44,238 nt of DNA from the NCBI GenBank assembly GCA_018823905.1, contig JAHJHL010000197.1, forward strand, positions 1 through 44,238, read 5' to 3'. The stretch comes from Alphaproteobacteria bacterium. GTDB lineage: Bacteria > Pseudomonadota > Alphaproteobacteria > Sphingomonadales > Sphingomonadaceae. Under the pieces are notes generated by a model. The model ran no database searches and was not told where the DNA came from. It was given only the letters and a program-made list of their open reading frames with translations. Position 1 is the stretch's first letter. Every line of letters starts with the position of its first letter. Shown here piece after piece: positions 20,719 through 29,394 of this stretch. Both the position numbers and the translations under genes were made by a program.

Positions 20719-20755
20719 AAACGGCGGTCCCGATCATTCGGGGCCGTCGTTTTTA
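20719..20755 (+). terminator. Rho-independent terminator after DUF2383 gene
   Basis: AAACGGCGGTCCCGA pairs with TCGGGGCCGTCGTTT around a TCAT loop, with two G-U pairs, followed by TTTTATTT. The U-tract overlaps the stop codon (TAA, read on the minus strand at 20755-20753) of the convergent tetR gene. Confidence 0.85.
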
Positions 20756-21352
20756 TTTGGGGTTTTGCGCCGCCCAGAAATTTGCGATGCGGCCGGTGAT
20801 CAGTTCGCACGCCAGCGCGCGTGCGGTGTCGCGCGGCAGGCCGAGCGCTTCGGCCATCGCGCCGCCGAGCTGCGCATCGCCGAGCGCCATCAGCACCAGC
20901 GCGAGCGTGTCCTCGTGCATCAGGCGCTTTTCGTGCGCGTCGGGGGCCATGCCGTCGATCAGCTTGTGGATCGCCTCGACGATCGGGTCGAGCGCGTCCT
21001 CATTGCCCGTCGCCGCCATCCAGGTTGCGAGCGCGCCCGCGCCGCCGCTGTCAAACGCGTCAAACGCCAGGTCGACAATTTCGCGCACATTGCGCTCGCC
21101 GGGAGGCGATTCGGCCATCTTTTCGCCGATCGTCGCGCACACGGTTTCGGCGAGATAGGCGGCGAGTGCTTTTTGCAGCCCCGCGGCGCTGCCGAAATGG
21201 TGGAGCAGATTGGCGTGGGTGCGGTCGATGCGGCCCGCGACCGCCTTCAGCGTCACCGCTGCCGGCCCGGTTTCGATCAATATTTCGCGCGCGGCTTGAA
21301 GGGCGACGAACCGGCTCTCCTCAGGACTCAGGCGCTTCTTCACTATTGACAT
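20753..21352 (-). CDS. TetR-family transcriptional regulator
   Basis: 199 residues. The N-terminal helix-turn-helix is visible as ALQAAREILIETGPAAVTLKAVAGRIDRTHANLLHHFGSAAGLQKAL (about residues 18-64, shown here only as key words: TLKAVAGRI, NLLHHFGS). The C-terminal helices form the ligand-binding and dimer domain. It is divergent from the PF10118 hydrolase gene 48 bases away, the usual arrangement for a local repressor. Its start codon overlaps the -35 hexamer of the hydrolase promoter, so TetR bound there would affect both genes. Effector unknown. Confidence 0.93.
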   Translation of the reverse strand: MSIVKKRLSPEESRFVALQAAREILIETGPAAVTLKAVAGRIDRTHANLLHHFGSAAGLQKALAAYLAETVCATIGEKMAESPPGERNVREIVDLAFDAFDSGGAGALATWMAATGNEDALDPIVEAIHKLIDGMAPDAHEKRLMHEDTLALVLMALGDAQLGGAMAEALGLPRDTARALACELITGRIANFWAAQNPK

Positions 21353-21374
21353 GCTTGTAAGTAAACCCTAGATA
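21346..21374 (+). promoter_or_regulatory. Sigma70-type promoter and probable TetR operator
   Basis: TTGACA (21346-21351), a 17-base spacer and TAGATA (21369-21374) form a near-consensus promoter for the hydrolase at 21401 or 21410. The spacer holds GTAAGTAA, a half-site style often bound by TetR proteins. TTGACATGCTTGTAAGTAA agrees at 15 of 19 positions with TTGACATCTATGTCAGTAA at 40160-40178. Confidence 0.6.
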
Positions 21375-21400
21375 TTTCCCCATCGCCCCTTTTCGACGGT

Positions 21401-22300
21401 ATGAACCATATGTCCAGCCTTTCCCTCTCCCCGACCCCCGCCGACCTGTCGATCACCCCGCGCGACATGCGCTTTGGCCGCGACGACCAGCAGGGCCGCT
21501 GGTGGCTGAACGGCGATCCTATAGCGTCGGCATTCCACACCGCGTTGTCGGTGACGTTCCCGCGCGGCGAGGCGATGTTCATCGAGGCGGTAAAGGCGCA
21601 CCGCGAGGGTGTGCCCGACAAGCTGGCGCGCGAGATCCGGGCCTTTACGCAGCAGGAAGTGATCCACAGCCGCGAGCATGTCGTGTTCAACAAGAAGGCG
21701 GCGGAGGCGGGTTACGACCTTTCCGAGCTTGAGGCCGACGTCAACCAGGTGCTCGACCTGATCAAGCAGCGCCCACAGATCGTCAACCTGATGGCGACGA
21801 TCGCGCTCGAACATTATACCGCGATGATGGCATCGGTGATGCTGCGCGACGAGAGCATGTACGCGGGTGCTGAGCCCGAATGGGCCGCGCTGTGGAAATG
21901 GCACGCGATCGAAGAGATCGAGCATAAGGGCGTCGCTTACGACACCTGGCTGCACGCGACGAAGGACTGGAGCCGGTTCAAGCGCTGGCGCGCCAAGTCG
22001 ATCATGATGCTGCTCGTCACCAGCCGTTTCTGGCCGAAGCGGATCAAGGGCATGAAGAATCTGCTCAAGCAGGACGGGCTGACCGGCTGGCGCGTCACGG
22101 CGCGCATCTGGTGGTATCTGCTCGGGTCGCCGGGGGTGCTGCGCAAGAGCTTCCTGCCGTGGCTCAGCTATTTCCTGCCCGGTTTTCACCCGTGGAACCA
22201 CGACGACCGCGCGCTGATCAAGCTGTACGCGAGCGACTATGCCGATGCGGTGATGCCCGCGCAGGCGTCGGGGCCGGAACAAATCCCAGTCGCCGCCTGA
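21401..22300 (+). CDS. Metal-dependent hydrolase family protein (PF10118)
   Basis: 299 residues, matching the predicted metal-dependent hydrolase family PF10118. Helices carry Glu/His pairs placed like a di-metal site: FIEAVKAH, QEVIHSREH, IALEHYTAMM and WHAIEEIEHKGVAYD. A hydrophobic stretch lies in the C-terminal half (IWWYLLGSPGVL..LPWLSYFLPGF). Despite the family name, the pattern resembles ferritin-like di-iron proteins, so oxidation chemistry is possible. A second ATG at 21410 (MSSLSLS) may be the true start. Controlled presumably by the divergent TetR gene. Confidence 0.87.
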   Translation: MNHMSSLSLSPTPADLSITPRDMRFGRDDQQGRWWLNGDPIASAFHTALSVTFPRGEAMFIEAVKAHREGVPDKLAREIRAFTQQEVIHSREHVVFNKKAAEAGYDLSELEADVNQVLDLIKQRPQIVNLMATIALEHYTAMMASVMLRDESMYAGAEPEWAALWKWHAIEEIEHKGVAYDTWLHATKDWSRFKRWRAKSIMMLLVTSRFWPKRIKGMKNLLKQDGLTGWRVTARIWWYLLGSPGVLRKSFLPWLSYFLPGFHPWNHDDRALIKLYASDYADAVMPAQASGPEQIPVAA

Positions 22301-22308
22301 TTGCCTGA

Positions 22309-22402
22309 ATCGTCGCCCCCGCGAAGGCGGGGGCGCTGTCGGGTCACACATCGGTGCAGTAGCAGGACGCTGGCGGCCCCCGCCTTCGCGGGGGGCGATG
22401 GT
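22309..22402. repeat. Paired palindromic repeat
   Basis: GCCCCCGCGAAGGCGGGGGC (22315-22334) and its mirrored partner GCCCCCGCCTTCGCGGGGGG (22376-22395), flanked by ATCGTC and GCGATGG. Same design as the element at 10196-10279: two small hairpins which are also inverted copies of each other. It follows the hydrolase gene and may terminate its transcript. Confidence 0.75.
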
Positions 22403-22495
22403 TAGACGGGTGGTAGCATCTGATCCGAAAGCCGGATCGGGGCAGACTAGACGCCGCGCATCGCGTCCCATATCCCCTTGCGGGTGGAGGGGACC

Positions 22496-23056
22496 ATGCA
22501 ACCACAAATGACCGCTGCGGAGGTCACGCAATTCGAACTGCAACTGGCGGGTTTATCGTCGCTGCTCGAATTCGGCTGCGGCGGCAGCACGCTGGTCGCG
22601 GCGCGGCAGGTGCGGCGGATTGTCAGCATCGACAGCGATCCGGCGTGGTTGGCGAAAGTTCAGGCCGACATTGCGGACGAAGCGGTCGAATTTACACCGG
22701 TCCACATCGACATCGGCCCGGTCGGCGAATGGGGCTATCCGGCCGACGAAAGCCGCCTGCGCGACTGGCCGCGCTATCACAGCCAAATCTGGCGCGGCAT
22801 GGGGGGAAGCCCCGATGCGGTGCTGATCGATGGGCGCTTTCGCGTCGCGTGTTTGTTGCAGGCGATCATTCACTGCAAACCCGACTGCATCCTGCTGTTT
22901 CACGATTTCACCAATCGGCCGTATTATCAGGTCGTGCTGAAGCACGTCGACGTGCTTACCCGCGTCGATAGCCTCGCGGTGATGCGCGCCAAGCAGCAGG
23001 TCGATGGCAAGGCGGTGCTGCACGACCTGTTCGACCATTATCTGATCCCCGATTGA
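22496..23056 (+). CDS. Rossmann-like (class I SAM-dependent methyltransferase-like) protein
   Basis: 186 residues. LLEFGCGGSTLVAA resembles SAM-binding motif I, IVSIDSDPAWLAKV the acidic ribose-binding strand, and DAVLIDGRFRVACLLQAI and ILLFHDFTNRP the later strands. No catalytic signature identifies a substrate; similar proteins are commonly left as hypothetical. GGAGG at 22486-22490 fixes the ATG at 22496 rather than the in-frame TTG at 22478. The stop overlaps a TTG that opens the following GNAT frame. Confidence 0.78.
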   Translation: MQPQMTAAEVTQFELQLAGLSSLLEFGCGGSTLVAARQVRRIVSIDSDPAWLAKVQADIADEAVEFTPVHIDIGPVGEWGYPADESRLRDWPRYHSQIWRGMGGSPDAVLIDGRFRVACLLQAIIHCKPDCILLFHDFTNRPYYQVVLKHVDVLTRVDSLAVMRAKQQVDGKAVLHDLFDHYLIPD

Positions 23057-23088
23057 CCCGCTTCACGCGCTTCGGCACACCGGCGCGC

Positions 23089-23619
23089 ATGTTCAGCATC
23101 GCCCCTGTCATCGAGACCGATCGCCTGCGCCTGCGCCCCGGGCGCCTGTCCGACAAGGACACCCATATCGCGATGTGGGCCGACGCCCGCGTGACGCGCT
23201 TCATCGGCGGCGAACCGCGCGCGCCCGACGTCAGCTGGGGCAAATTCCTGAGCTCTGCGGGGCTGTGGCCGGTGATGGGGTTCGGCTATTGGGTGTTCGC
23301 CGACAAGGCGAGCGACGCGCTCGTCGGAATGGGGGGCTTGAGTTATTTCGGCCGCGGCATAGCTGAACTGGAAGGATTGCCCGAAGCAGGCTGGGCGTTC
23401 GACGCCGACCATTGGGGCGCGGGGTTTGCAACCGAGGCGATGACGGCGGCGCTGAGCTGGGCCGATGCGAATCTGGATGCGGCCGAGGTGCGCTGCATCA
23501 TCGATCCGGGGCATGACGCGTCGGAACGAGTTGCGGCGAAGCTGGGCTTTCGGCGGATCGGCGAAAGCGATGCGCTGGGGCATGTGGTCGGGATTTATGG
23601 GCGCCCAAAGGGCGGATAA
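23089..23619 (+). CDS. GNAT-family N-acetyltransferase (RimJ/RimL type)
   Basis: 176 residues. VIETDRLRLRPGRLSDKD is the usual start of RimJ/RimL-like acetyltransferases, and GWAFDADHWGAGFATEAM with IIDPGHDASERVAAKLGF holds the acetyl-CoA-binding core. The ATG at 23089 gives the family-typical N-terminus, but the frame opens at TTG 23053, which overlaps the previous stop (TTGA), so a 12-residue longer coupled form is possible. Acceptor substrate unknown. Confidence 0.88.
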   Translation: MFSIAPVIETDRLRLRPGRLSDKDTHIAMWADARVTRFIGGEPRAPDVSWGKFLSSAGLWPVMGFGYWVFADKASDALVGMGGLSYFGRGIAELEGLPEAGWAFDADHWGAGFATEAMTAALSWADANLDAAEVRCIIDPGHDASERVAAKLGFRRIGESDALGHVVGIYGRPKGG

Positions 23620-23752
23620 GATCCTCCCCGGAACGGGGAGGGGGACCGCGAAGCGGTGGAGGGGGCTATCGGCATCGAGCGGCGGTTGAAGGACGCGACC
23701 CCCCTCCGTCAGCGGCTACGCCGCTGCCACCTCCCCACAAGTGGGGAGGATC
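23620..23752. repeat. Long intergenic inverted repeat, family B copy 1
   Basis: Ends GATCCTCCCC (23620-23629) and GGGGAGGATC (23743-23752) are perfect inverted repeats. Internal blocks include GGGGGACCGC-GAAGCGGTGG and CCCCTCCGTCAG-CTGCCACCTCCCC. The element at 41012-41143 is the same family in the opposite orientation. It lies between convergent GNAT and nfeD genes. Confidence 0.75.
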
Positions 23753-23759
23753 GGCTTTA

Positions 23760-24206
23760 TCAAGCCGCCTCGACGACCAGCACCCCGCCATCGGCGCTGA
23801 CGACGCGGACCTTGGTCCCCTCGGCAGCATCCGGCCCGCGCACCGGCCATTCGCCGTCGCCGACCTTGGCCCGCCCGCGGCCGTTTTCGATCGCAGTCAC
23901 CAGCGTCAGCACTTCGCCGACCAGCCGTCCGCCGCGCTGGTTGAGCAGCGGGTCGGTCGACACGATGGGGTTGTTCTTGAGCCAGCGGCGCGCGCTGTAG
24001 AGCGCGATGAAGGCGAGCACGGCAAAGACGCCGAGCTGCATCGGGACGCCGATCGGCAGCAGAAAGGCGAGGACGCCGGTCGCAATCGCGGCGACGCCCA
24101 GCCAGACGAGGAAGAACCCCGGCGCGATGATTTCGGCGGCGCACAGCAGCACGCCGACGGTGAGCCATGCCCAATGCGGCGCCATGCCGTTCAGCCATTC
24201 GGTCAT
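23760..24206 (-). CDS. NfeD family membrane protein
   Basis: 148 residues: a hydrophobic N-terminal part with about three transmembrane helices (WAWLTVGVLLCAAEIIAPGFF, VWLGVAAIATGVLAFLL, LGVFAVLAFIALYSARRW as key runs) followed by a soluble OB-fold domain (GRAKVGDGEWPVRG...GTKVRVVSADGGVLVVE). Short NfeD proteins partner SPFH/stomatin proteins encoded next to them, as here: the gene begins one base after the SPFH stop. Probably part of an inner-membrane microdomain complex. Confidence 0.92.
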   Translation of the reverse strand: MTEWLNGMAPHWAWLTVGVLLCAAEIIAPGFFLVWLGVAAIATGVLAFLLPIGVPMQLGVFAVLAFIALYSARRWLKNNPIVSTDPLLNQRGGRLVGEVLTLVTAIENGRGRAKVGDGEWPVRGPDAAEGTKVRVVSADGGVLVVEAA

Positions 24207-24207
24207 G

Positions 24208-25149
24208 TCAGCGCACTCCTGGCGTTATCGGCGGCGTGGGGCCGCGTTCGAAGGCATCCTTGGCAAGCTCGCCGATACCGCCGAGCGTACCGATCAACTG
24301 CGTCGCCTCGACCGGGAACAGGATCGTCTTGCTGTTCGGGCTGGTCGCGAACTGGCTCACCGCCTCGACATATTTTTGCGCGATGAAATAGTTGATCGCC
24401 TGCGCGTTGCCGCCGGCGATCGCGTCGGACACCATCTGCGTCGCCTTGGCTTCCGCCTCGGCTTCGCGTTCGCGGGCTTCGGCGTCGCGGAAGGCGGCTT
24501 CGCGGCGGCCTTCGGCCTGCAGGATCTGGCCCTGCTTTTCACCCTCGGCGCGCAGGATTTCCGACGCCCGCATGCCTTCGGCTTCCAGGATGTTGGCGCG
24601 CTTTTCGCGCTCGGCCTTCATCTGGCGCGCCATCGCGTTCGAAATGTCGGCGGGGGGACGGATGTCCTTGATCTCGACGCGGGTGATCTTGACCCCCCAT
24701 GGCGTCGTGGCCTCATCAACGACGACCAGCAGGCGGGCGTTGATATGGTCGCGCTTCGACAGCGTCTCGTCGAGGTCCATCGATCCCATCACGGTGCGCA
24801 GGTTCGTCGTCGTCAGGTTCATGATCGCCAGATACAGGTCGCTGACTTCATACGCAGCCTTGGCGGCGTCGAGCACCTGGAAGAACACGACGCCGTCGAC
24901 CGCGACCATCGCATTGTCCTTGGTGATGATTTCCTGGCCGGGAATATCGAGCACCTGCTCCATCATATTGACCTTGCGGCCGACGCGATCGAAGATCGGC
25001 ATGATGAAGTTCAGCCCCGGCTGCGCGGTGTGCGTGTAGCGACCGAAGCGTTCGATGGTGTAGCTGAAACCCTGACGAACCGGGGTCAGCGCCCACAGCA
25101 GGAACACCGCCGCCAGCACGACCATTGCGATCGGAAACCAATAGTCCAT
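24208..25149 (-). CDS. SPFH/stomatin-like membrane protein (QmcA-like)
   Basis: 313 residues. One N-terminal transmembrane anchor (about 5-22), the SPFH (band 7) domain with [22 protein letters not shown] and [10 protein letters not shown] segments, then a long charged coiled-coil rich in Glu/Ala/Lys/Arg (about 185-240) and a conserved tail with [17 protein letters not shown]. The pattern fits QmcA/paraslipin proteins that scaffold membrane microdomains and FtsH-type proteases. It is first gene of a two-gene unit with nfeD, and divergent from the CoA-ester lyase gene 81 bases away. Confidence 0.94.
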   Translation of the reverse strand: MDYWFPIAMVVLAAVFLLWALTPVRQGFSYTIERFGRYTHTAQPGLNFIMPIFDRVGRKVNMMEQVLDIPGQEIITKDNAMVAVDGVVFFQVLDAAKAAYEVSDLYLAIMNLTTTNLRTVMGSMDLDETLSKRDHINARLLVVVDEATTPWGVKITRVEIKDIRPPADISNAMARQMKAEREKRANILEAEGMRASEILRAEGEKQGQILQAEGRREAAFRDAEAREREAEAEAKATQMVSDAIAGGNAQAINYFIAQKYVEAVSQFATSPNSKTILFPVEATQLIGTLGGIGELAKDAFERGPTPPITPGVR

Positions 25150-25230
25150 CGAAAATCCCCTCTGCGAACCTGACCGTAAGGCCTCACTCCTTTATTGCGA
25201 GAATGGCCGCCTTGCGCCAGACAAAAGCGC

Positions 25231-26034
25231 ATGACCCAAGACATCTTCGCGCCCCGCTCTTTGCTCTATGTTCCCGGTTCCAATGCCCGTGCGCTCGAAA
25301 AGGCGTCGGGCCTTGCCGCTGACATGCTGATCATCGACCTGGAGGACGCGGTCCCCGCCGACCGCAAGGGCGAAGCGCGCGCCGCGACGCGCGCCGCGGT
25401 GAGGGCGGGCTTTCCGGGCAAGCGCGTCGCGGTGCGGGTCAATGCGACCGGGACGGCGGAGCAGGCGGCAGACATTGATGCGCTCGCCGATCTGACGCTC
25501 GATGCGGTGGTGCTGCCCAAGGTCGATGCGCCCGCCGATCTGGGGCCGGTGCGCGGACTGGGGCTGCCGGTGCTGGCGATGATTGAAACGCCCACGGCGA
25601 TCTATGCCGCGCGCGACATCGGCGCTGATCCGGCCGTCGCCGGACTGATCGCTGGGCTCAACGATCTGGCGCATGAATTGAAGCTGCCGGACGGCATGGA
25701 TCGTGGCGCGATGAGTCACGCGATCCAGGCGATCGTGCTCGCGGCGCGCGCCGCAGGGGTGTGGGGTTTCGACGGTGTCTATAATGCGATTGACGACGCC
25801 GCTGGCTTTGCTGCCGAAGCCGCCGAGGGACGGCGGCTCGGTTTCGATGGCAAGTCGCTGATCCACCCGTCGCAGGTTGATCCGTGCAACGCCGCCTTTG
25901 CCCCATCGGCGCGCGAGGTCGCCGCTGCAGAGGCGTTGGTCGCGGCGGCCACCGGTGGGGCTCAGCGGCACGATGGGCGGATGATCGAGGATATGCACGT
26001 CGCGGCGGCGCGGGCGCTGTTGGCGCGGTGCTGA
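25231..26034 (+). CDS. HpcH/HpaI aldolase / CoA-ester lyase (CitE-like)
   Basis: 267 residues of the citrate-lyase beta / malyl-CoA lyase family: SLLYVPGSNARALEKA binds CoA, DMLIIDLEDAVPADRK holds the acidic Mg ligand, and MIETPTAIYAARDI the catalytic Glu region. Candidates are malyl-CoA or citramalyl-CoA lyase or malyl-CoA thioesterase; neighbours do not decide. I choose ATG 25231 (MTQDIFAPRSLL), since the frame upstream to 25195 overlaps the divergent promoter region. A palindromic element follows at once. Confidence 0.9.
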   Translation: MTQDIFAPRSLLYVPGSNARALEKASGLAADMLIIDLEDAVPADRKGEARAATRAAVRAGFPGKRVAVRVNATGTAEQAADIDALADLTLDAVVLPKVDAPADLGPVRGLGLPVLAMIETPTAIYAARDIGADPAVAGLIAGLNDLAHELKLPDGMDRGAMSHAIQAIVLAARAAGVWGFDGVYNAIDDAAGFAAEAAEGRRLGFDGKSLIHPSQVDPCNAAFAPSAREVAAAEALVAAATGGAQRHDGRMIEDMHVAAARALLARC

Positions 26035-26039
26035 AAGCT

Positions 26040-26154
26040 CCCCTCCCGCTTGCGGGAGGGGTTGGGGGTGGGCAGCGACATCGCATTGGCCCACCCCGCT
26101 GCGACTAGCGAGCAAGCTCGCAAGTCTCGCTGCCCCTCCCGCAAGCGGGAGGGG
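26040..26154. repeat. Composite palindromic element with two CCCCTCCCGC hairpins
   Basis: Hairpins at 26040-26061 (TT loop) and 26133-26154 (AA loop) have the same 10-bp stem CCCCTCCCGC/GCGGGAGGGG as 13759-13780 and mirror each other around an inner pair GTGGGCAGCGA / TCGCTGCCC. Located between the lyase and the M28 peptidase; the frame open across it is not coding. Confidence 0.78.
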
Positions 26155-26205
26155 AGACGTTCGTCGTTCGACGAACGCGCCTTGCCTGAGCGAAACGGAA
26201 ATGCC

Positions 26206-27723
26206 ATGCGGCGCCCCATGAAGATCACTCATTTTCGCACCGCTATCGCGGCCGTCGCCCTCATCGCCAGCCTCCCTGTCGCCACGTCTGCCGCGCCCGC
26301 CAAGGCTGATCCGCCGGTCACCGAGGCGCAGCTCGCCGCGCACATCAAAGTGCTCGCCGACGACGCGTTCGAAGGGCGCGCCCCGGGAACCGACGGCGAG
26401 GATCGCACCATTGCCTATGTCGTCGGCGAATGGGCCAAGGCTGGCCTCGAAGCCGTACCGGGCAGCGCCACCCCGTGGTTGCAGCCGATCCCTTTCGTCG
26501 AGAGCCGCGCCGTTAGCGGCACCGCCAAGTTCAAGGTGCATGGCCGCGATTTCCCGATCGAGGATGACGGCGTCATCCTGACCGGGCGTGAGGCATCGGC
26601 CGCGCTGACCGACGTTCCAGCGGTCTTTGTCGGTTACGGCGTCGATGGCGCGGGCAAGGTCAATGCCGACGTCACCGGCAAGCTGGCGATCATGCTGTTC
26701 GACAATGCGCCGTTCGGCGACAAGCTGCCGCGCTATCGCGAGCGGCGCCAGCTTCTCGCCGACGCGGGCGCCGCTGCGGTGCTGGTGATTGCGACCGATG
26801 CGGTGCCATGGGCGCAACTGCGCGACAGTGCGGGTAGCACCGCGGTACGGCTGGCGAGTGCCACGCCGGGCGCGCCGGTGAGCGGCTTCCTGTCGCTTGA
26901 AGCCGCCGATGCGCTGCTCAAAAAGGCGGGGCAGGATGGCGGCGCGGTGCGTGAGGCGGCAAAGTCGCCCGACTACCGCGGCATCGTACTGCCGGTGACC
27001 GCCGATCTGACCACCCAATCGGCGATCCGGCCCTTCATCAGCAACAATGTCATCGCCAAGCTGTCCGGCGCCAAGCCCGATGGCAAGGCGGTGCTCTTCC
27101 TCGGTCATTGGGATCATCTCGGCATTTGCGGCAAGGACGGTGAGGCGGATCGCATTTGCAATGGCGCGGTCGACAACGCGAGCGGCATCGCGGTGCTGAT
27201 CGAGGTTGCCAAACGGCTGGCGTCGGGTCAGCGCCCCGACCGCGACATTTATTTCCTCGCGACGACGGCGGAAGAAAAGGGTCTGCTCGGCGCGCGCTAT
27301 TTTGCCGATTATCCGGTGGTGCCGCTGACCGACATCACCGTCGCGCTCAACGTCGACACCATCGCGATTTCACCGCGCGGTACGCCCGTCGCAACGATCG
27401 GCCGCGGCAAGCCCGCCTATGATGCGGTGGTGCGCGCCGCGGCGACCAAGCTTGGCCGCAAGCTCGATGAGGATGGTGAGGCCGATGCCTTCATCCAGCG
27501 GCAGGATGGCTGGGCATTGGGCGCCAAGGGCGTGACGTCGCTGATGGTTGGCGGCAGTTTTTCGGACATGCCGCTGCTGGAAGCCTTTTTGAGCAGCGAC
27601 TATCACGGCCCGAACGATTATTTCAGCGACAAGATCCCGCTCGGCGGCGCGGCGGAGGACGCCGATCTGCATGTGGCGTTGGGCCGGGCCTTTGCCGATG
27701 TGAAGGCGTGGCCGGGGAAGTAA
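26206..27723 (+). CDS. Exported M28-family zinc metallopeptidase
   Basis: 505 residues with a Sec signal peptide (MKITHFRTAIAAVALIASLP..., cleavage near TSA-APA). A PA-domain-like insertion (VFVGYGVDGAGKVNADVTGK) precedes the catalytic domain. Two-zinc ligands are visible in order: His and Asp in LGHWDHLG, Asp in GAVDNASG, Glu-Glu in TAEEKGLLG, Asp in LNVDT and a His in SSDYHGPNDYF. Probably a periplasmic aminopeptidase. Starts at 26206 (after GGAAATGCC) or 26218 are both possible; the open frame further upstream lies in a repeat and is rejected. Confidence 0.93.
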   Translation: MRRPMKITHFRTAIAAVALIASLPVATSAAPAKADPPVTEAQLAAHIKVLADDAFEGRAPGTDGEDRTIAYVVGEWAKAGLEAVPGSATPWLQPIPFVESRAVSGTAKFKVHGRDFPIEDDGVILTGREASAALTDVPAVFVGYGVDGAGKVNADVTGKLAIMLFDNAPFGDKLPRYRERRQLLADAGAAAVLVIATDAVPWAQLRDSAGSTAVRLASATPGAPVSGFLSLEAADALLKKAGQDGGAVREAAKSPDYRGIVLPVTADLTTQSAIRPFISNNVIAKLSGAKPDGKAVLFLGHWDHLGICGKDGEADRICNGAVDNASGIAVLIEVAKRLASGQRPDRDIYFLATTAEEKGLLGARYFADYPVVPLTDITVALNVDTIAISPRGTPVATIGRGKPAYDAVVRAAATKLGRKLDEDGEADAFIQRQDGWALGAKGVTSLMVGGSFSDMPLLEAFLSSDYHGPNDYFSDKIPLGGAAEDADLHVALGRAFADVKAWPGK

Positions 27724-27728
27724 CTGCG

Positions 27729-27758
27729 CCGTCGCCCCCGGGATCGCGGGGGCGACGG
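27729..27758. terminator. Hairpin between convergent M28 peptidase and DAHP synthase genes
   Basis: CCGTCGCCCCCG (27729-27740), six-base loop, CGGGGGCGACGG (27747-27758): a perfect 12-bp stem ending both convergent genes. The GTCGCCCCCG wording is shared with the repeat at 22309, so it may be half of that element. No U-tract. Confidence 0.6.
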
Positions 27759-27764
27759 TGAGAG

Positions 27765-29138
27765 CTAAGCCGCCTGCTTCGCCCGCTCGGTCATTTCCTG
27801 ATTGAGCATTTCGGCCAGCAGGAACGCCAGCTCCAGCGACTGCCCGGCGTTCAACCGCGGATCGCAATGCGTGTGATAACGATCGGCCAGATCCATCTGC
27901 GTCACGTCCATCGCGCCGCCGGTGCATTCGGTGACATTCTGGCCGGTCATCTCGATATGGATGCCGCCGCCGTGCGTGCCCTCGGCGCGGTGGACGGCGA
28001 AGAAGCCGCGCACTTCGGCCAGAATGCGCTCGAACGGGCGCGTCTTGTAACCGTTGTTGGTCTTGATGACATTGCCGTGCATCGGGTCGCATGACCAGAC
28101 GACGGGATGCCCCGATTCCTTCACTGCGCGCACAAGCTTCGGCAGATGCGCTTCGATCTTGTCGTGGCCGTAGCGGGTGATCAGCGTCATCCGCCCCGAT
28201 ACATGGTTCGGGTTGAGCGTGTCGAGCAGGCGCAGCAGCACCTCGGGCTCCAGACTCGGCCCGCACTTCATGCCGACCGGATTGCCGATACCGCGCAGAT
28301 ATTCGATATGCGCCGACCCTTCGAAGCGCGTGCGGTCGCCGACCCACAGGAAATGGCCCGAGGTGTCGTACCAGCCGCCGGTCAGGCTGTCCTGACGGGT
28401 GAGCGCCTGCTCATAAGGGAGCAGCAGCGCCTCGTGGCTGGTGTAGAAGCTGGTGCCCTTGATCTGCGGCACCGTCTCCGGCGTCACGCCGCACGCTTCC
28501 ATGAAGGCGAGCGCTTCGGAGATGCGGGCGGCGGTTTCCTGATATTTCTTGGCCCACGGGCTGCGGTCCATGAAGTCGTGCGTCCAGGCGTTGACCTGAT
28601 GCAGATTGGCGTAGCCGCCGTTGGCGAAGGCGCGCAGCAGGTTCAGCGTTGCCGCCGACTGGTTATACGCCTTGACCATGCGCTGCGGGTCGGGCTCGCG
28701 CCCCGCTTCCTCGAACGCGATGTCGTTGATGATGTCGCCGCGGTAGCTCGGCAGCGACACGCCATCGATGTCCTCCATATCGGCCGAGCGCGGCTTGGCG
28801 AACTGGCCCGCCATGCGGCCGAGCTTTACCACCGGCATTTTCGACGCAAAGGTCAGCACGACCGCCATCTGGAGCAGGACGCGGAAGGTGTCGCGGATGT
28901 TGTTCGGATGGAATTCGGCAAAGCTTTCGGCGCAATCGCCACCCTGGAGTAGAAACGCCTTCCCCTCGGCGACGCGGCCGAGATCGGCGGTCAGGTCGCG
29001 CGCTTCGCCGGCGAACACCAGCGGCGGATAATTGCTAAGCTCATGCTCCGCTGCCGCGAGCGCAGCGGCGTCGCGATAGGTGGGCAGCTGGCGGGCCTCG
29101 TGCGAGCGCCAGCTATGCGGTTGCCAATTCTTCGTCAT
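27765..29138 (-). CDS. 3-deoxy-7-phosphoheptulonate synthase, class II
   Basis: Condenses phosphoenolpyruvate with erythrose 4-phosphate, the first step of the shikimate pathway. 457 residues, matching plant-type class II enzymes and much longer than class I AroFGH. Metal ligands are recognisable: Cys69 in GGDCAESF, His in CDPMHGN, Glu in [10 protein letters not shown] and Asp in [23 protein letters not shown] is also conserved. The ATG at 29138 ([17 protein letters not shown]) is the family start; the frame to 29219 is not supported. Monocistronic; no feedback leader is evident. Confidence 0.96.
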   Translation of the reverse strand: MTKNWQPHSWRSHEARQLPTYRDAAALAAAEHELSNYPPLVFAGEARDLTADLGRVAEGKAFLLQGGDCAESFAEFHPNNIRDTFRVLLQMAVVLTFASKMPVVKLGRMAGQFAKPRSADMEDIDGVSLPSYRGDIINDIAFEEAGREPDPQRMVKAYNQSAATLNLLRAFANGGYANLHQVNAWTHDFMDRSPWAKKYQETAARISEALAFMEACGVTPETVPQIKGTSFYTSHEALLLPYEQALTRQDSLTGGWYDTSGHFLWVGDRTRFEGSAHIEYLRGIGNPVGMKCGPSLEPEVLLRLLDTLNPNHVSGRMTLITRYGHDKIEAHLPKLVRAVKESGHPVVWSCDPMHGNVIKTNNGYKTRPFERILAEVRGFFAVHRAEGTHGGGIHIEMTGQNVTECTGGAMDVTQMDLADRYHTHCDPRLNAGQSLELAFLLAEMLNQEMTERAKQAA

Positions 29139-29394
29139 CTGCCTGTGTCTTCTTGTGTTCGAACCGGGCGCCGCCATGGCGCGAATGTCGGCTGGACGCA
29201 ATGCGCGCCCTTCCTGCAAACGCGAAAATTAGCATTATCGTGACATTTGCGCACCTATGCTTTTCTTGGGGACCAAAAACTGATAGTTTGTTTCGTGGTT
29301 TTGGAATGCAACCGGCGCATCCAAGGCATCTGGCTATCGGCGACGTTATACATGCAACGACCCGATACCGGGTCTCCACGCAAAGCGACTGGCT
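29139..29394. other. Divergent intergenic region, AT-rich
   Basis: 256 bases between the DAHP synthase gene and the cyclic-nucleotide-binding-like gene. Around 29225-29305 the DNA is notably AT-richer, fitting a promoter zone. GTGACATTTGCGCAC (29239-29253) is a weak dyad that only loosely resembles a CRP/FNR site. CCCGATACCGGGT at 29360-29372 can form a small hairpin before the downstream gene. No gene seen. Confidence 0.35.

Noticed and set aside
25192-27117. 641-codon open frame antisense to the lyase and M28 genes
   Set aside because: Crosses two genes and an intergenic repeat; no coherent domain.
29239-29253. Possible CRP-type site GTGACATTTGCGCAC before the cNMP-domain gene
   Set aside because: Only GTG/CAC ends are symmetrical; too far from TGTGA-N6-TCACA to claim.
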